From Chloroflexota bacterium (GTDB lineage: Bacteria; Chloroflexota; Anaerolineae; Caldilineales; Caldilineaceae), in assembly GCA_016861025.1 (NCBI GenBank), contig BOKO01000022.1, positions 1-64,000 on the forward strand: DNA of 64,000 nucleotides. Direction: 5' to 3'. A program made the position numbers and the translations under genes. This document shows, one piece after another, positions 31,973-44,904 of this stretch. The notes beneath the pieces were generated by a model. The model saw only the letters and a list, made by a program, of their open reading frames with translations. It searched no databases and was not told where the DNA came from. Position 1 is the stretch's first letter. Each line of letters begins with the position of its first letter.

Positions 31973-32646
31973 CCGACTCTCGTTCACCACGGATTTATGG
32001 CGGCAGCTTCAACCCAAATGACCGTAACAACCCGCGCGCTTTGATCGCCAATTGGGTGAAGCCACACTCGCGCGTGCTGGAAATTGGGCCGGGAGATGGT
32101 GTGATCGGCGCATATTTGCGCAGCGAAAAGGGCTGTTTTGTCGTGGGGGTGGAAGTCGTCCCAGAGGCGGCTGCGCTCGCCGCCGCCCGCTTCGACGCTA
32201 TGCTCGTCGGAAGCATCGAAGATGACGCCATCATTGCCCGTGCGACAGAGCTGGCGCCTTATGACGCCATCATCTTTGCCGATGTTCTGGAGCACCTTAT
32301 CGACCCGTGGGCGGCTCTGCGTCGGGTGCGAACCCTGCTTTCGACGCACGGATATGTGCTGACCTCGATTCCGAATATCGCGCACTGGACAGCGCGCTTG
32401 AATCTGCTAATAGGGCGTTTTGACTACACCGACGGCTATCTGATGGATCGCACACATCTGCGCTGGTTCACCTGGAAGAGCGCGCGGGCGATGGCAACAA
32501 CGTGCGGATTCACCATTGTTGATGAGGCGACTGTCTTCAAACCTCATTTTGCCCGTTTCTGGCGCACCCTGAATGGATTTCAGATGGTGATGAGTTTGAT
32601 GCCGGCAGAGGACGTCTCTCTACAAGTCAACCAGGTGGATGAATGA
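31969..32646 (+). CDS. Class I SAM-dependent methyltransferase
   Basis: A 225-aa methyltransferase. The SAM loop is VLEIGPGDGVIGAYL, with ADVLEHLIDPWAALRRV (motif IV-like) and LSTHGYVLTSIPNIAHW downstream. Family resemblance is to Methyltransf_23 proteins common in polysaccharide loci, which may methylate a sugar or terminate a chain. The start is a GTG at 31969 whose GTGA overlaps the preceding stop, with a GGAGG ribosome site; the longer frame from 31843 runs inside the preceding gene and is not used. Confidence 0.85.
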   Translation: MTDSRSPRIYGGSFNPNDRNNPRALIANWVKPHSRVLEIGPGDGVIGAYLRSEKGCFVVGVEVVPEAAALAAARFDAMLVGSIEDDAIIARATELAPYDAIIFADVLEHLIDPWAALRRVRTLLSTHGYVLTSIPNIAHWTARLNLLIGRFDYTDGYLMDRTHLRWFTWKSARAMATTCGFTIVDEATVFKPHFARFWRTLNGFQMVMSLMPAEDVSLQVNQVDE

Positions 32647-33551
32647 TCGACCTCTCCGTAATTATCGTCACTTACAATACCTGTGACCTTACACGACGCT
32701 GCCTGCGTGCGCTCGCTGCCGATGATCCTTCACCCTTTACGGTGGAGATCATCGTGGTGGATAATGGTTCAACGGATGCCACCTCGGCCATGTTGACAGC
32801 GGAGTTCCCCACAGTAAGGCTATTGCAAAATCAGCGCAATGAAGGGTTTGCCCGCGGCAATAACGTCGGTCTTGCCACCGCCGCCGGACGTTACCTGATG
32901 CTGCTAAACTCCGACACCGAAGTGCTCCCCGGCGCGCTTCGAAGCCTTATCACCTTTATGGATGCGCATCCAGCAGTCGGGGCGTGCGGCCCGATGCTGC
33001 TCAATCCTGATGGCTCTTTGCAGCCTTCCGGACGCAAACTGCCGACGCTGTGGAGCGTCTTTCAGGATATGACCAAACTTTACCAATTTCAAAGATCAAA
33101 TCTTTACGTAGAAACAGGCCGGGATTACAACCAGCCCAAACAAGTGGAGGAGATTTCGGGGGCAGCGTTTGTCGTGCGGCGCGCCGTTTACACACAAGTG
33201 GGCGGTCTGGACCCAGCCTTTTTTGCCTACTACGAGGATGTTGACTGGTGCAAACGCATCGGTGATGCAGGATGGTCGATTTACTATGCGCCCGACGCCA
33301 GGGTTGTGCATCTCTGGCAGGGCACAAGCCGGCAAACGTCGGCGCGGGCGTATGCAGCCGGACAGGACAGCTTGCGCCACTATTTCACCAAACATCACGG
33401 CTGGGCGTCTGCGTTTGTCATCCAGGCGCTATTGGTCGGCAAAGAATTGTTGCGCATCATCGGCTGTCTCATCCGGTGCAATCGTGATGGTTTAGCCTTT
33501 CACTGGAGGATGCTGCGGAATGCGCTCACGCCTCTGAGGGATGCAGCATGA
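32643..33551 (+). CDS. GT2 glycosyltransferase, WbbL-like
   Basis: Family 2 glycosyltransferase of 302 aa with SVIIVTYNTCDLTRRCLRAL, VVDNGSTDAT, EGFARGNNVGL and the metal-site NSDTEV, then SGAAFVVRRAVYTQVGGLD and YYEDVDWCKRIGDAGWSIYY. These match rhamnosyltransferase-type GT2 enzymes. It overlaps the methyltransferase stop by ATGA and the next gene start by ATGA. Sugar and acceptor are unknown. Confidence 0.88.
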   Translation: MIDLSVIIVTYNTCDLTRRCLRALAADDPSPFTVEIIVVDNGSTDATSAMLTAEFPTVRLLQNQRNEGFARGNNVGLATAAGRYLMLLNSDTEVLPGALRSLITFMDAHPAVGACGPMLLNPDGSLQPSGRKLPTLWSVFQDMTKLYQFQRSNLYVETGRDYNQPKQVEEISGAAFVVRRAVYTQVGGLDPAFFAYYEDVDWCKRIGDAGWSIYYAPDARVVHLWQGTSRQTSARAYAAGQDSLRHYFTKHHGWASAFVIQALLVGKELLRIIGCLIRCNRDGLAFHWRMLRNALTPLRDAA

Positions 33552-34705
33552 AAGTCACCATGTTTACATCATGGCAGGTGCGTTGCGGCATTGCCAGCTA
33601 CGCCGCCCACCTGGTCGATGCACTCAACAACAGCAAAGATATCGCCGTGCAAGTCGTTCCTTTCGACCGTGAGCGCCACCCCCGCGCCGACTATCGCAGA
33701 TGGGGCGCAGCGATGAATGCAGGAGATGTGGCGCATATTCAACACGAATACTCTTTTTTTGGGTACTTAACTCCCTGGCAAAACCATTTTGACGCCTTCG
33801 TAACGCAGATTCAGCGCCCGCTGGTCATTACGCGGCACGTCACCTTCGATGGCCCCCTGATGTTGCCTGGACGCGGGCCGAAACAGATCGTCCGCCGTCT
33901 TAAGTGGTCGCTTTACAACCGTTGGCTTGGCCCCTATGCAACCTACCTGAATCGCGACATATTTGCCTTTGCCGATCAGATCATCGTCTTGAGCGCCAGG
34001 CTCAAAACCCATCTGGTGGCGCGCGGAATTGATCCCCAATGCATTCATATCATCCCCGCTGGTGCACCGGATGTCCCTCCACCAACTGGCGGTCGCGAAG
34101 TACGCGCCCGACTGGGGTGGCTGAACAGACGTGTATTAGGCGTCTTTGGCTATATTACACCGGTCAAAGGTCATGTCCTGGCGGTGGAGGCGCTACGCTA
34201 TCTTCCCGCCGATACAGTTTTGTTGATTGCCGGCGGTGTGCGGCGCCCACAAGATCGCGATGTGTTGGAAGCGCTCCACCGCAAGATACAGCAATTTCAT
34301 CTGCAAGATCGCGTCCATATTACAGGTTATCTGGATGAAGGGCAGGTTCCGGCGCACATTGACGCCTGCGATCTCCTGCTATATCCTGCCACTCATGCCG
34401 ACTCCTCCTATTCGCTGGTGACCGGCATCGCTTATCGGCGGGCAGCCATTGTTGCGTCCGATGTTTTCGGCCATCGTGAGGTGGCGGAGCAAGGCGCCGG
34501 CGTTGCGCTCTTTCCAAATGGAGATGTGCAAGCGCTGGTGCAGGTAATCAGCAGGTTGCTAGACGATCCTGCCTGGTGCAACGCTCTTGTCGAACAGGCG
34601 TCCACGTACCTTCAGCGTTTTAGCTGGCCGGCCATTGCGCAGATGACATCCGCCGTTTATCGTGAAGCCGTCCATACGTTCAAGCAAAGAGGAGAGGCGC
34701 CATGA
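33548..34705 (+). CDS. GT4-like glycosyltransferase
   Basis: GT-B fold enzyme of 385 aa. The N-terminal domain starts MKVTMFTSWQVRCGIASYAAHLVDAL and contains HIQHEYSFFGY; the C-terminal domain has FGYITPVKGHVLAVEALRYLP, the usual nucleotide-sugar-binding beginning. The canonical E-x7-E signature of GT4 is replaced by ADSSYSLVTGIAYRRAAI, with no first glutamate. It may therefore bind its donor differently or have lost activity. Overlapping ATGA junctions on both sides place it firmly in the operon. Confidence 0.8.
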   Translation: MKVTMFTSWQVRCGIASYAAHLVDALNNSKDIAVQVVPFDRERHPRADYRRWGAAMNAGDVAHIQHEYSFFGYLTPWQNHFDAFVTQIQRPLVITRHVTFDGPLMLPGRGPKQIVRRLKWSLYNRWLGPYATYLNRDIFAFADQIIVLSARLKTHLVARGIDPQCIHIIPAGAPDVPPPTGGREVRARLGWLNRRVLGVFGYITPVKGHVLAVEALRYLPADTVLLIAGGVRRPQDRDVLEALHRKIQQFHLQDRVHITGYLDEGQVPAHIDACDLLLYPATHADSSYSLVTGIAYRRAAIVASDVFGHREVAEQGAGVALFPNGDVQALVQVISRLLDDPAWCNALVEQASTYLQRFSWPAIAQMTSAVYREAVHTFKQRGEAP

Positions 34706-36108
34706 CGCGTACAAGCTTGACCTCTCAACCGACGGCCACAAGCCATGCTCTGCTTTCGGCAAAGATGGCGATTGCGCTTCTCACTGCACTTTGCCTGCTC
34801 GCCTTTCTGCTCACCATCCCACTCCCACGCGCAGATGGTCATCTGATCGGTTCAGACGGCATCGGTTACTACGTTTATTTGCCATCGATCTGGCTGGATC
34901 GCGACCTTGATTTCACGAACGAATATGCCGTGTTCTTTGCCTATGCCAGAGATGCGGCGCCGGACGCCGCATTTCATCTGCATCGCACGCCGCAAGGTGT
35001 GCCGCCAAACCAGTGGGCAATTGGACCGGCGTTGCTCTGGTCGCCGTTTTTTCTTCTAGCGCATTTGCTGGCGCTCGGATTGCAGTCCGGCGGTTTTGCT
35101 GTCTCGCCCGATGGCTATGGGTATCTTTATCAGGCAATTGTTCTGAGCGGCAGCATTCTCTACGCAGGCGTTGGCGCCTGGCTCACCTATTGCTTTGTGC
35201 TGCGTTGGGTGCAACCAGAGGCAGCGCTGGGCAGCGTCTTGCTCGTGGTGTTGGCTGGCAATCTGGTGTACTATATGACCGCCGAACCGTCGATGTCGCA
35301 TGGCGTTTCGGCATTCGCCAGCGCGCTGTTCTTTCTACTCTGGATTAGGCGGCGTGATCGCAGCGATCGACTCACTCCAGCATTGCTCGGAGCGGCGGCG
35401 GGTTTGATGGCGCTGATCCGCCCACAAGACGGGCTATTGCTGGCGTTGCCGTTTCTCGATCGGCTACCCGCTGTTGTCCATGGGATGAGAACCGGAAATT
35501 TCACCCCCCTGCGCCAATGGCTCGGTGCGATGGTCATTGCGGCAGTTGCTGCGCTGGTTGTCTTCACGCCGCAGCTATGGAGCTGGCAGATCATCTATGG
35601 CAGCATCTTGCGGAGCGGTTATCTTTATGCTGGCGGGGCGTTCAACTGGTTTACGCCCAAACTGGCGCAGGTAATGCTGTCGTCTGAGCGCGGCCTGCTG
35701 GTCTGGCATCCAATTTTTCTTGGGGCGTTAATTGGTTTGGGTTTGCTCTGGCGCATCGACCGCCGGATGTCTGTGCTCGGGTTGCTGGCTGTCGCAATCC
35801 AATGGTATGTGATTGCAAGTTGGAGCGATTGGAGGCAAGGAGACGCCTTTGGCGGTCGCATGTTCATCGTTTGCACGCCGGTTTTTGCACTTGGAGTCGG
35901 CGTGCTGATCGAATGGGCGGCGGCGCGGTGGTCGTGGCGAAGGGTGGCTATCCTGGGTGCATTGCTGCTGATCTGGAATTTTCTGCTCTTTGTGGAATAT
36001 CGTTTTGACCTTGTCGCCGCACAACGACCTGTCACCTGGCATGATCTGACCATTGGTCGTTTGACCAAACCGATGGATATAATCCTGGCGCGGCTTCGTC
36101 AGGGGTAG
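34702..36108 (+). CDS. Polytopic GT-C-like membrane protein of the polysaccharide locus
   Basis: Membrane protein of 468 aa with about 10-12 hydrophobic helices. The first extracytoplasmic loop carries IGSDGIGYYVYLPSIWLDRDLDF, where GT-C glycosyltransferases place their catalytic acidic residues. This and the context suggest a polyprenyl-phosphate-sugar-dependent transferase, but no family assignment is certain. It starts as ATGA over the preceding stop, behind a GAGGAGAGG ribosome site. Confidence 0.65.
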   Translation: MTRTSLTSQPTATSHALLSAKMAIALLTALCLLAFLLTIPLPRADGHLIGSDGIGYYVYLPSIWLDRDLDFTNEYAVFFAYARDAAPDAAFHLHRTPQGVPPNQWAIGPALLWSPFFLLAHLLALGLQSGGFAVSPDGYGYLYQAIVLSGSILYAGVGAWLTYCFVLRWVQPEAALGSVLLVVLAGNLVYYMTAEPSMSHGVSAFASALFFLLWIRRRDRSDRLTPALLGAAAGLMALIRPQDGLLLALPFLDRLPAVVHGMRTGNFTPLRQWLGAMVIAAVAALVVFTPQLWSWQIIYGSILRSGYLYAGGAFNWFTPKLAQVMLSSERGLLVWHPIFLGALIGLGLLWRIDRRMSVLGLLAVAIQWYVIASWSDWRQGDAFGGRMFIVCTPVFALGVGVLIEWAAARWSWRRVAILGALLLIWNFLLFVEYRFDLVAAQRPVTWHDLTIGRLTKPMDIILARLRQG

Positions 36109-36168
36109 AGCATCTGACTGTACAAAACGCCGCGGCAAACAACACCTTCGTTTGTTGAGAAAGCAACC

Positions 36169-37296
36169 ATGCACGTCCTCCACCTCTACAAAGACTATTA
36201 TCCTGTCTTCGGCGGGATTGAGAATCATATCCGCCAACTGGCCGAGGGGCTGCGAATGTGGGGCGTCGAAACACAGGTGCTCGTCACCAATACCGCCAAT
36301 CACACAACGCAGGAAACCATTGGGGGCGTGCCGGTGCTCAAAACAGCGCGGCAACTCAATATCTCTTCGGCGCCGGTGAGCCTGCCCTTCTTCCCGGCCG
36401 TGCGTCGTCTGGAGAAAGCTGTCGACATTGCGCATCTGCACATGCCTTACCCTCCGGGAGAACTGGCGCAGTTGCTATGCGGGCGCAGCCCACGGCTAGT
36501 GGCGACCTATCACAGCGACATCGTGCGACAGCGCGTGTTAGGCGCCCTATACCGGCCTTTTCTATGGCAGGTGTTGCGTCGCGTTGACCTGATCGCCGTT
36601 TCCAATCCGGTTTATATTCAGGACTCATCGTTTTTGCGCGCTCACGCCAACAAATGCCGGGTGATTCATTTTGGCATCGATTTAGAGCGATTTGAACGGA
36701 CGCCCACAGTTGAGGCGCAGGCTGCACGCTGGCGCGCCCGTTGGCCCGGTCAGCGGCTTGTGCTCTTCGTGGGGCGGCTACGCCACTATAAAGGTGTAGA
36801 TGTGTTGATCGAAGCGGCGACGCATCTGCCCAATGATGTTGAGGTTTTGATCGTCGGCGTCGGACCGCTTGGCGCTGCGCTCCGCCAGCAGGCGCAACGC
36901 AGCGGCGTCGCCGACCGCGTGCACTTTCTCGGCGAGCTGAGCGACGAGGAGGTGACCACGCTTTATCACGCCGCTGACATCTTCGTGTTGCCGTCCACCA
37001 ATCGCGCCGAAACTTTCGGCATCGTCCAACTGGAGGCAATGGCTTGCGGAGCGCCTGTCGTCTGCACCGAGCTGGGCACCGGCACCTCCTATGTCAATCA
37101 ACACGGCGTGACCGGGCTGGTTGTTCCACCAAACGAGCCTGCGGCGTTGGCGGCGGCGCTCCGAGAATTGCTCGACGATCCTGTGCAGCGCCAGGCCTTC
37201 GGGGCAGCCGGTCGCCGACGGGTTGAGCAGGAATTCACGCGCCAGGAAATGTTGCGCCGGGTGCTGGCGTTTTACGAAGAGGCGCTTCATCAATGA
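36169..37296 (+). CDS. GT4 glycosyltransferase
   Basis: Retaining GT-B glycosyltransferase of 375 aa. The N-domain begins MHVLHLYKDYYPVFGGIENHIRQLAEGL; the C-domain has FVGRLRHYKGVDVLIEAA and the GT4 E-x7-E signature in ETFGIVQLEAMACGAPVV. It resembles PimB/WcaL-like mannosyl- or glucosyltransferases; the donor is unknown. It follows the membrane protein by 60 bp and overlaps the next gene start by 4 bp. Confidence 0.9.
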   Translation: MHVLHLYKDYYPVFGGIENHIRQLAEGLRMWGVETQVLVTNTANHTTQETIGGVPVLKTARQLNISSAPVSLPFFPAVRRLEKAVDIAHLHMPYPPGELAQLLCGRSPRLVATYHSDIVRQRVLGALYRPFLWQVLRRVDLIAVSNPVYIQDSSFLRAHANKCRVIHFGIDLERFERTPTVEAQAARWRARWPGQRLVLFVGRLRHYKGVDVLIEAATHLPNDVEVLIVGVGPLGAALRQQAQRSGVADRVHFLGELSDEEVTTLYHAADIFVLPSTNRAETFGIVQLEAMACGAPVVCTELGTGTSYVNQHGVTGLVVPPNEPAALAAALRELLDDPVQRQAFGAAGRRRVEQEFTRQEMLRRVLAFYEEALHQ

Positions 37297-38411
37297 ATTA
37301 CATCCTCGACGTTCGCACTGCTACGTCCCATTTCCCCGGCATCGGACGCTACGTCGCCAGCCTGGTGCGGGCGCTGGCGGAGCAACTGCATCCTGAAGAA
37401 AGGTTGATGTTGTTGGGCTATCCTGCGCAGGCGGGGCAGTTCTCTGTTGATCCACACGCTGGGATTGTCCTGCTTCCGTGTGAAGCGACTCCGTTCACGC
37501 TTCAGCAACAATGGCGGATTCCTTCGTTGCTGCGCAGACAGGTGAGAACTGAAACGGCCTCGCTCTATCACAGCCCTTATTATTTGATGCCCTATCGACC
37601 AGGGCTTCCTGCAGTGCTCACGTTCTACGATCTGATTCCCTTGCGTTTCCCCTCCTATGTTTCACGCCGCGCCCGATTGTTGTTCAGGTTCGCAGTGCAG
37701 ATGGCGTTGCGCACCGCACGCCACGTGATCGCCATTTCCGAAGCTTCGCGCCGTGATCTGCTGACAAAATTCTCCATATCGCCTGAACAGGTTACTGCAA
37801 TTCCGTTGGCGCCGGATTTGCGTTTCCGCCCTCAGACAAAAGCTGACATTGAACGTCTTCGGGCCTGCTACTCACTGCCGGAGAGTTTTCTGCTCTATGT
37901 TGGCAGCAACAAACCTCACAAAAACCTCGTCCACCTGGTGGATGCCTGCGCCACTTTGCCGGCTTCGGCGCCGCCTTTGCTTATAGCCGGACCCTGGGAT
38001 CCTCGCTATCCTGAAGCCATTCAACGGGTGCAGGCGCTGGGGTTGGAGGAACGCGTTCGTTTTCTCGGCGTCGTCGATGACGCTGACCTGCCTATGCTCT
38101 ACAGCGCGGCGTTGGCGTTTGTTTTTCCCAGCCATTACGAGGGATTTGGTCTACCGGTGTTGGAGGCGATGGCGTGTGGCGCCCCTGTCGCTTGCAGCAA
38201 CGTTTCTAGCCTGCCGGAAGTCGTCGGCGAGGCCGCGCTGTTGTTCGATCCGACCGATCGACAGGCGTTGGTGGACGCAATGGGGCGCCTGATCGAGGAT
38301 GCGGCGTTGCGTCAGACGCTGCGCGAACGCGGTTTGAGCCGTGCATCGTCCTTTTCCTGGCAGCGGAACGCCTTCGATACGCTCAGCATTTATCGTCGAC
38401 TGCTTGGATAA
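37293..38411 (+). CDS. GT4 glycosyltransferase, mannosyltransferase-like
   Basis: GT4 enzyme of 372 aa. The start MNYILDVRTATSHFPGIGRYVASLVRAL, the central TFYDLIPLRFP and the ISEASRRDLL segment are typical of WbdB/WbpX-like mannosyltransferases. The donor site includes LLYVGSNKPHKNLVHLVDAC and the E-x7-E signature in HYEGFGLPVLEAMACG. ATGA overlap with the preceding GT4 gene suggests sequential action on the same growing oligosaccharide. Confidence 0.9.
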   Translation: MNYILDVRTATSHFPGIGRYVASLVRALAEQLHPEERLMLLGYPAQAGQFSVDPHAGIVLLPCEATPFTLQQQWRIPSLLRRQVRTETASLYHSPYYLMPYRPGLPAVLTFYDLIPLRFPSYVSRRARLLFRFAVQMALRTARHVIAISEASRRDLLTKFSISPEQVTAIPLAPDLRFRPQTKADIERLRACYSLPESFLLYVGSNKPHKNLVHLVDACATLPASAPPLLIAGPWDPRYPEAIQRVQALGLEERVRFLGVVDDADLPMLYSAALAFVFPSHYEGFGLPVLEAMACGAPVACSNVSSLPEVVGEAALLFDPTDRQALVDAMGRLIEDAALRQTLRERGLSRASSFSWQRNAFDTLSIYRRLLG

Positions 38412-38461
38412 TTGCCTGGCCTGCCAGATTTGAAACATTCTCTAGTACGAAAGCTCAGTCG

Positions 38462-39703
38462 ATGCGACGAATTCCTGTCTGGTCTTTGCTCTTTTGGATA
38501 GCGTTTTCAATCCATGCAACCACCTTCGTGCTCAGGTTGGAGGTCTTCTGGCCGACGCCTGCTCTCTTCGATTTCACCTCCTTCTACATGGCGGGTTGGG
38601 CGGTTCGTCTACATCTTTCACCCTATCGCTGGCCTGAAGAAACGCTGCTGGCGCTGGCTGAGGCTACGCAGACGCCGCCGCCGATTCCTCTACTCAATAG
38701 TTTTCCTTTGTGGGCATGGTTTATGCAGCCACTTTCCTGGCTGAACTTTCCGGCGGCGGCGTGGCTTTGGCTGGCAATTCAGCTATTCATGCTTATCTGG
38801 TGCACGATTGCGCTTGCCAGGCTGGCTGGCGTCGCAACACGCAAAGGCAGCGTAGCCGTTTTTGTGCTGCTCATGACCTTCGGCCCTACGGCGCTGACCC
38901 TGGCTTTGGGGCAGAGCGCCCTGATTGCGTTGATGGCTGCGCTGCTCTTGGCAGAGCAGCTACGCGCCGTTCATGCATTTCGTCTGGGGCTTGCGCTGCT
39001 GGCGTGGCTGGCCGCGCTGGCGACGAAATTGTTTCCCCTTTTCTGGCCGGTTGTTTTCTTGTTGCAGCGAAAGTTTCTGTTGTTTGCTACAACGGCCGTC
39101 GCCCTTGTGTTCTTTGCCGCGGGGCATTTCCTGGTGATTCCAACACTAACAGCCGAATACTTCTTCCTGTTCCTGCCGGGACGGGTGGACGAGTTTTCCA
39201 CGCTTCCTGGCCGGGATGACCAGTCTTTGCTGGCGACTATTCAGCGTCTGTTTGCAGGCGAGGCGCCGCTGCTCTCATTTGCAGCAGCGGGTGTAACGCT
39301 TGCGTGGTTGGGGTGGCTCGTATTGCGACTCACCATCCGCGGCGCCCGTTTGCAGGAGTACACGGCGCCATTTTTTGCCTGGGTGCTTTTCTGTCTACTC
39401 CCCTTTCCCCACACCGAGCGCTACAATCATGTGCTGCTGACGCCAGCGATGGCATGGTTGTGGGGAAATGGAGAACATGCACGGCGCTTTGCTCTTGCTG
39501 GCTATATGTTGGCTGCGGTCGCGCGGCTCACTCGGCTGTGGGAGCAATTGCCCATTCCCCTGCCTGCAGTGATGTCTGTTGCAGGCGCCGCAGCGGCAAT
39601 TGCATTGATCGTGGGCATTGCGGAGGCGGTGAATCGCGCGGACCTGGAAAGAAACGCCTCCTCATTTCGCAGCGATTCTCACCGTCTGATTGAAAGAGTC
39701 TGA
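38462..39703 (+). CDS. GT87-like polytopic membrane glycosyltransferase (DUF2029)
   Basis: Membrane protein of 413 aa with about 10-11 hydrophobic segments. The N-terminus (FDFTSFYMAGWAVRLHLSPYRWPE) matches the D-F-x-x-F-Y/W loop of DUF2029/GT87 polyprenyl-phosphate mannosyltransferases, and FPHTERYNHVLLTPAMAWLW near 320 fits the C-terminal half. It should act on the outer face of the membrane. It lies 50 bp after the GT4 pair and 144 bp before the ligase-TPR gene. Confidence 0.75.
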   Translation: MRRIPVWSLLFWIAFSIHATTFVLRLEVFWPTPALFDFTSFYMAGWAVRLHLSPYRWPEETLLALAEATQTPPPIPLLNSFPLWAWFMQPLSWLNFPAAAWLWLAIQLFMLIWCTIALARLAGVATRKGSVAVFVLLMTFGPTALTLALGQSALIALMAALLLAEQLRAVHAFRLGLALLAWLAALATKLFPLFWPVVFLLQRKFLLFATTAVALVFFAAGHFLVIPTLTAEYFFLFLPGRVDEFSTLPGRDDQSLLATIQRLFAGEAPLLSFAAAGVTLAWLGWLVLRLTIRGARLQEYTAPFFAWVLFCLLPFPHTERYNHVLLTPAMAWLWGNGEHARRFALAGYMLAAVARLTRLWEQLPIPLPAVMSVAGAAAAIALIVGIAEAVNRADLERNASSFRSDSHRLIERV

Positions 39704-39847
39704 AGTTCTTGACCCGTTGCATCGCCTACGCTAACATTGACCTGATGAGTTGATTGTAATCTTGCCGATGGTCGATGAACGCGCCGAGAAGAGTGCTCGC
39801 GACCTGGCTGGTAAGGTCGATAGCTTTGCCGAGGATGTTAACTTTTA

Positions 39848-43480
<3,633 letters not shown>

Positions 43481-43488
43481 GGCGTTCC

Positions 43489-44514
43489 ATGACCGATGCT
43501 CTACCCTTGACTGCATTCCTACTGATCGGCGCCAGTGCGCTGTTGCTTGCGATCGGCGTTGTGCCGGTGATGCGACGTGTGGCGCTGCAAACCGGCACGG
43601 TCGACAAGCCTGCCGCACGCAAAATCCACAGCTCGCCGGTGCCATTGCTAGGAGGCGCGGCAATCTATCTGGCGTTCATTCTGGTGTTGATCTTTTTCGG
43701 CGACCGCGACTATATCAACGAAGTGGTCGGCATCTTTGTCGGCGCTTCGCTCATGAGTTTCATGGGGGTGGTCGATGACCGTTGGGGGCTTGGCAGCTAC
43801 GCCAAACTGGGTGGACAGATGCTGGCAGCCGGCATTCTGGTCTATACAGGGGTCAAAGTGCAACTTTTTGGCGGCTGGCTCGATGTGGCAGTGACGCTTT
43901 TGTGGGTGGTCGGCATCACCAATGCGCTCAATCTGCTCGACAACATGGATGGATTGAGCGGCGGCGTAGCAATGATCGCTGCTATCTTTTTCACACTGCT
44001 GGCGGCAATGAGCAAGCAATATCTGGTCGGGGCATTGGCAGCCGCGTTGGCGGGCGCTTGCGCCGGATTCTTGATCTACAATTGGAACCCGGCGCACATC
44101 TTTATGGGCGACGCCGGCAGCCTTTTTCTCGGTTTTATGCTGGCGGCGGTGGCGATCAAGTTGCGCTTTCCCACCAACAGCACGACCGTCACCTGGATGA
44201 TCCCGTTATTGGTGCTTGGCTTGCCGATCTTTGACACGACGTTGGTTTTTATCAGCCGCCTGCGCCGCGGCAAAAACCCGCTGACCACGCCTGGCAAGGA
44301 TCACGTCAGCCATCGGCTGGCGTTTCTGCTCGGCAGCCGTCGCGAGGCGGTGCTGGTCTGCTATCTGATCTGCTGTGCGTTTGGGGTGGCGGCGATCTTT
44401 GTTTCGCAGGCGTCGTTCAATGAGGCATTTGTGGTGGCAATGAGCGTCACCGGTTTGTGCGCATATACGCTGTGGCGTCTTGAGTTTCGACGGGGCGGCG
44501 TGCGACCACAGTGA
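43489..44514 (+). CDS. WecA/MraY-type polyprenyl-phosphate sugar-1-phosphate transferase
   Basis: Membrane enzyme of 341 aa with about 10 helices that starts glycan assembly by moving a sugar-1-phosphate from a UDP-sugar to undecaprenyl phosphate. Signature segments are the Asp pair in GVVDDRWGLGSYAK, NALNLLDNMDGLSGG, FMGDAGSLFLGFM and DHVSHRL. It resembles WecA/TagO more than MraY. It follows the ligase-TPR gene by 8 bp and closes the polysaccharide locus, supplying its likely first step. Confidence 0.92.
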   Translation: MTDALPLTAFLLIGASALLLAIGVVPVMRRVALQTGTVDKPAARKIHSSPVPLLGGAAIYLAFILVLIFFGDRDYINEVVGIFVGASLMSFMGVVDDRWGLGSYAKLGGQMLAAGILVYTGVKVQLFGGWLDVAVTLLWVVGITNALNLLDNMDGLSGGVAMIAAIFFTLLAAMSKQYLVGALAAALAGACAGFLIYNWNPAHIFMGDAGSLFLGFMLAAVAIKLRFPTNSTTVTWMIPLLVLGLPIFDTTLVFISRLRRGKNPLTTPGKDHVSHRLAFLLGSRREAVLVCYLICCAFGVAAIFVSQASFNEAFVVAMSVTGLCAYTLWRLEFRRGGVRPQ

Positions 44515-44555
44515 CATCTGGCGAAAACATAGACGATTCTTGAGGAGCGTGATGT

Positions 44556-44840
44556 ATGTCGAACGACCCATACCTGGAACTGATCAAACAACAATGGCCG
44601 TCCATCGCCGACGCCTACAACCAGTTTGCCGAGCAACAGCCGGTCATGTTGATCGACGTGCAGAACGCCGAAATCCATGCCTATCCCTTTGAAGAGTTTG
44701 TCATGGTGCTCGATGCGCCGTCGCGCCGTCAGGTCGAGGCGCAGTATCGCCGTGCAGTCGCCAATCGGCAGATGGTGCTCTTCGTGCGCGACGTTGAAAA
44801 CAAAATCTTCCAGTCGTACACGTTGGCGTTGGAGGATTGA
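44556..44840 (+). CDS. Small protein of unknown function (94 aa)
   Basis: No family recognised. The acidic product (MSNDPYLELIKQQWPSIADAYNQF...) has no signal peptide, membrane helix or cysteine. An alpha-helical N-terminus is followed by alternating strands (PVMLIDVQNAEIHAYPFEEF, then MVLFVRDVENKIFQSYTL). A very good GAGGAG ribosome site lies ahead of the ATG at 44556, which supports expression. It sits between the glycan transferase and pheS with no clear functional link. Confidence 0.7.
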   Translation: MSNDPYLELIKQQWPSIADAYNQFAEQQPVMLIDVQNAEIHAYPFEEFVMVLDAPSRRQVEAQYRRAVANRQMVLFVRDVENKIFQSYTLALED

Positions 44841-44904
44841 TTTCTCAGTTGCGAGGGACGACATGTCCTTCCCACACCCCTTTTTCTATGAAATCAGGTG
44901 AGTG

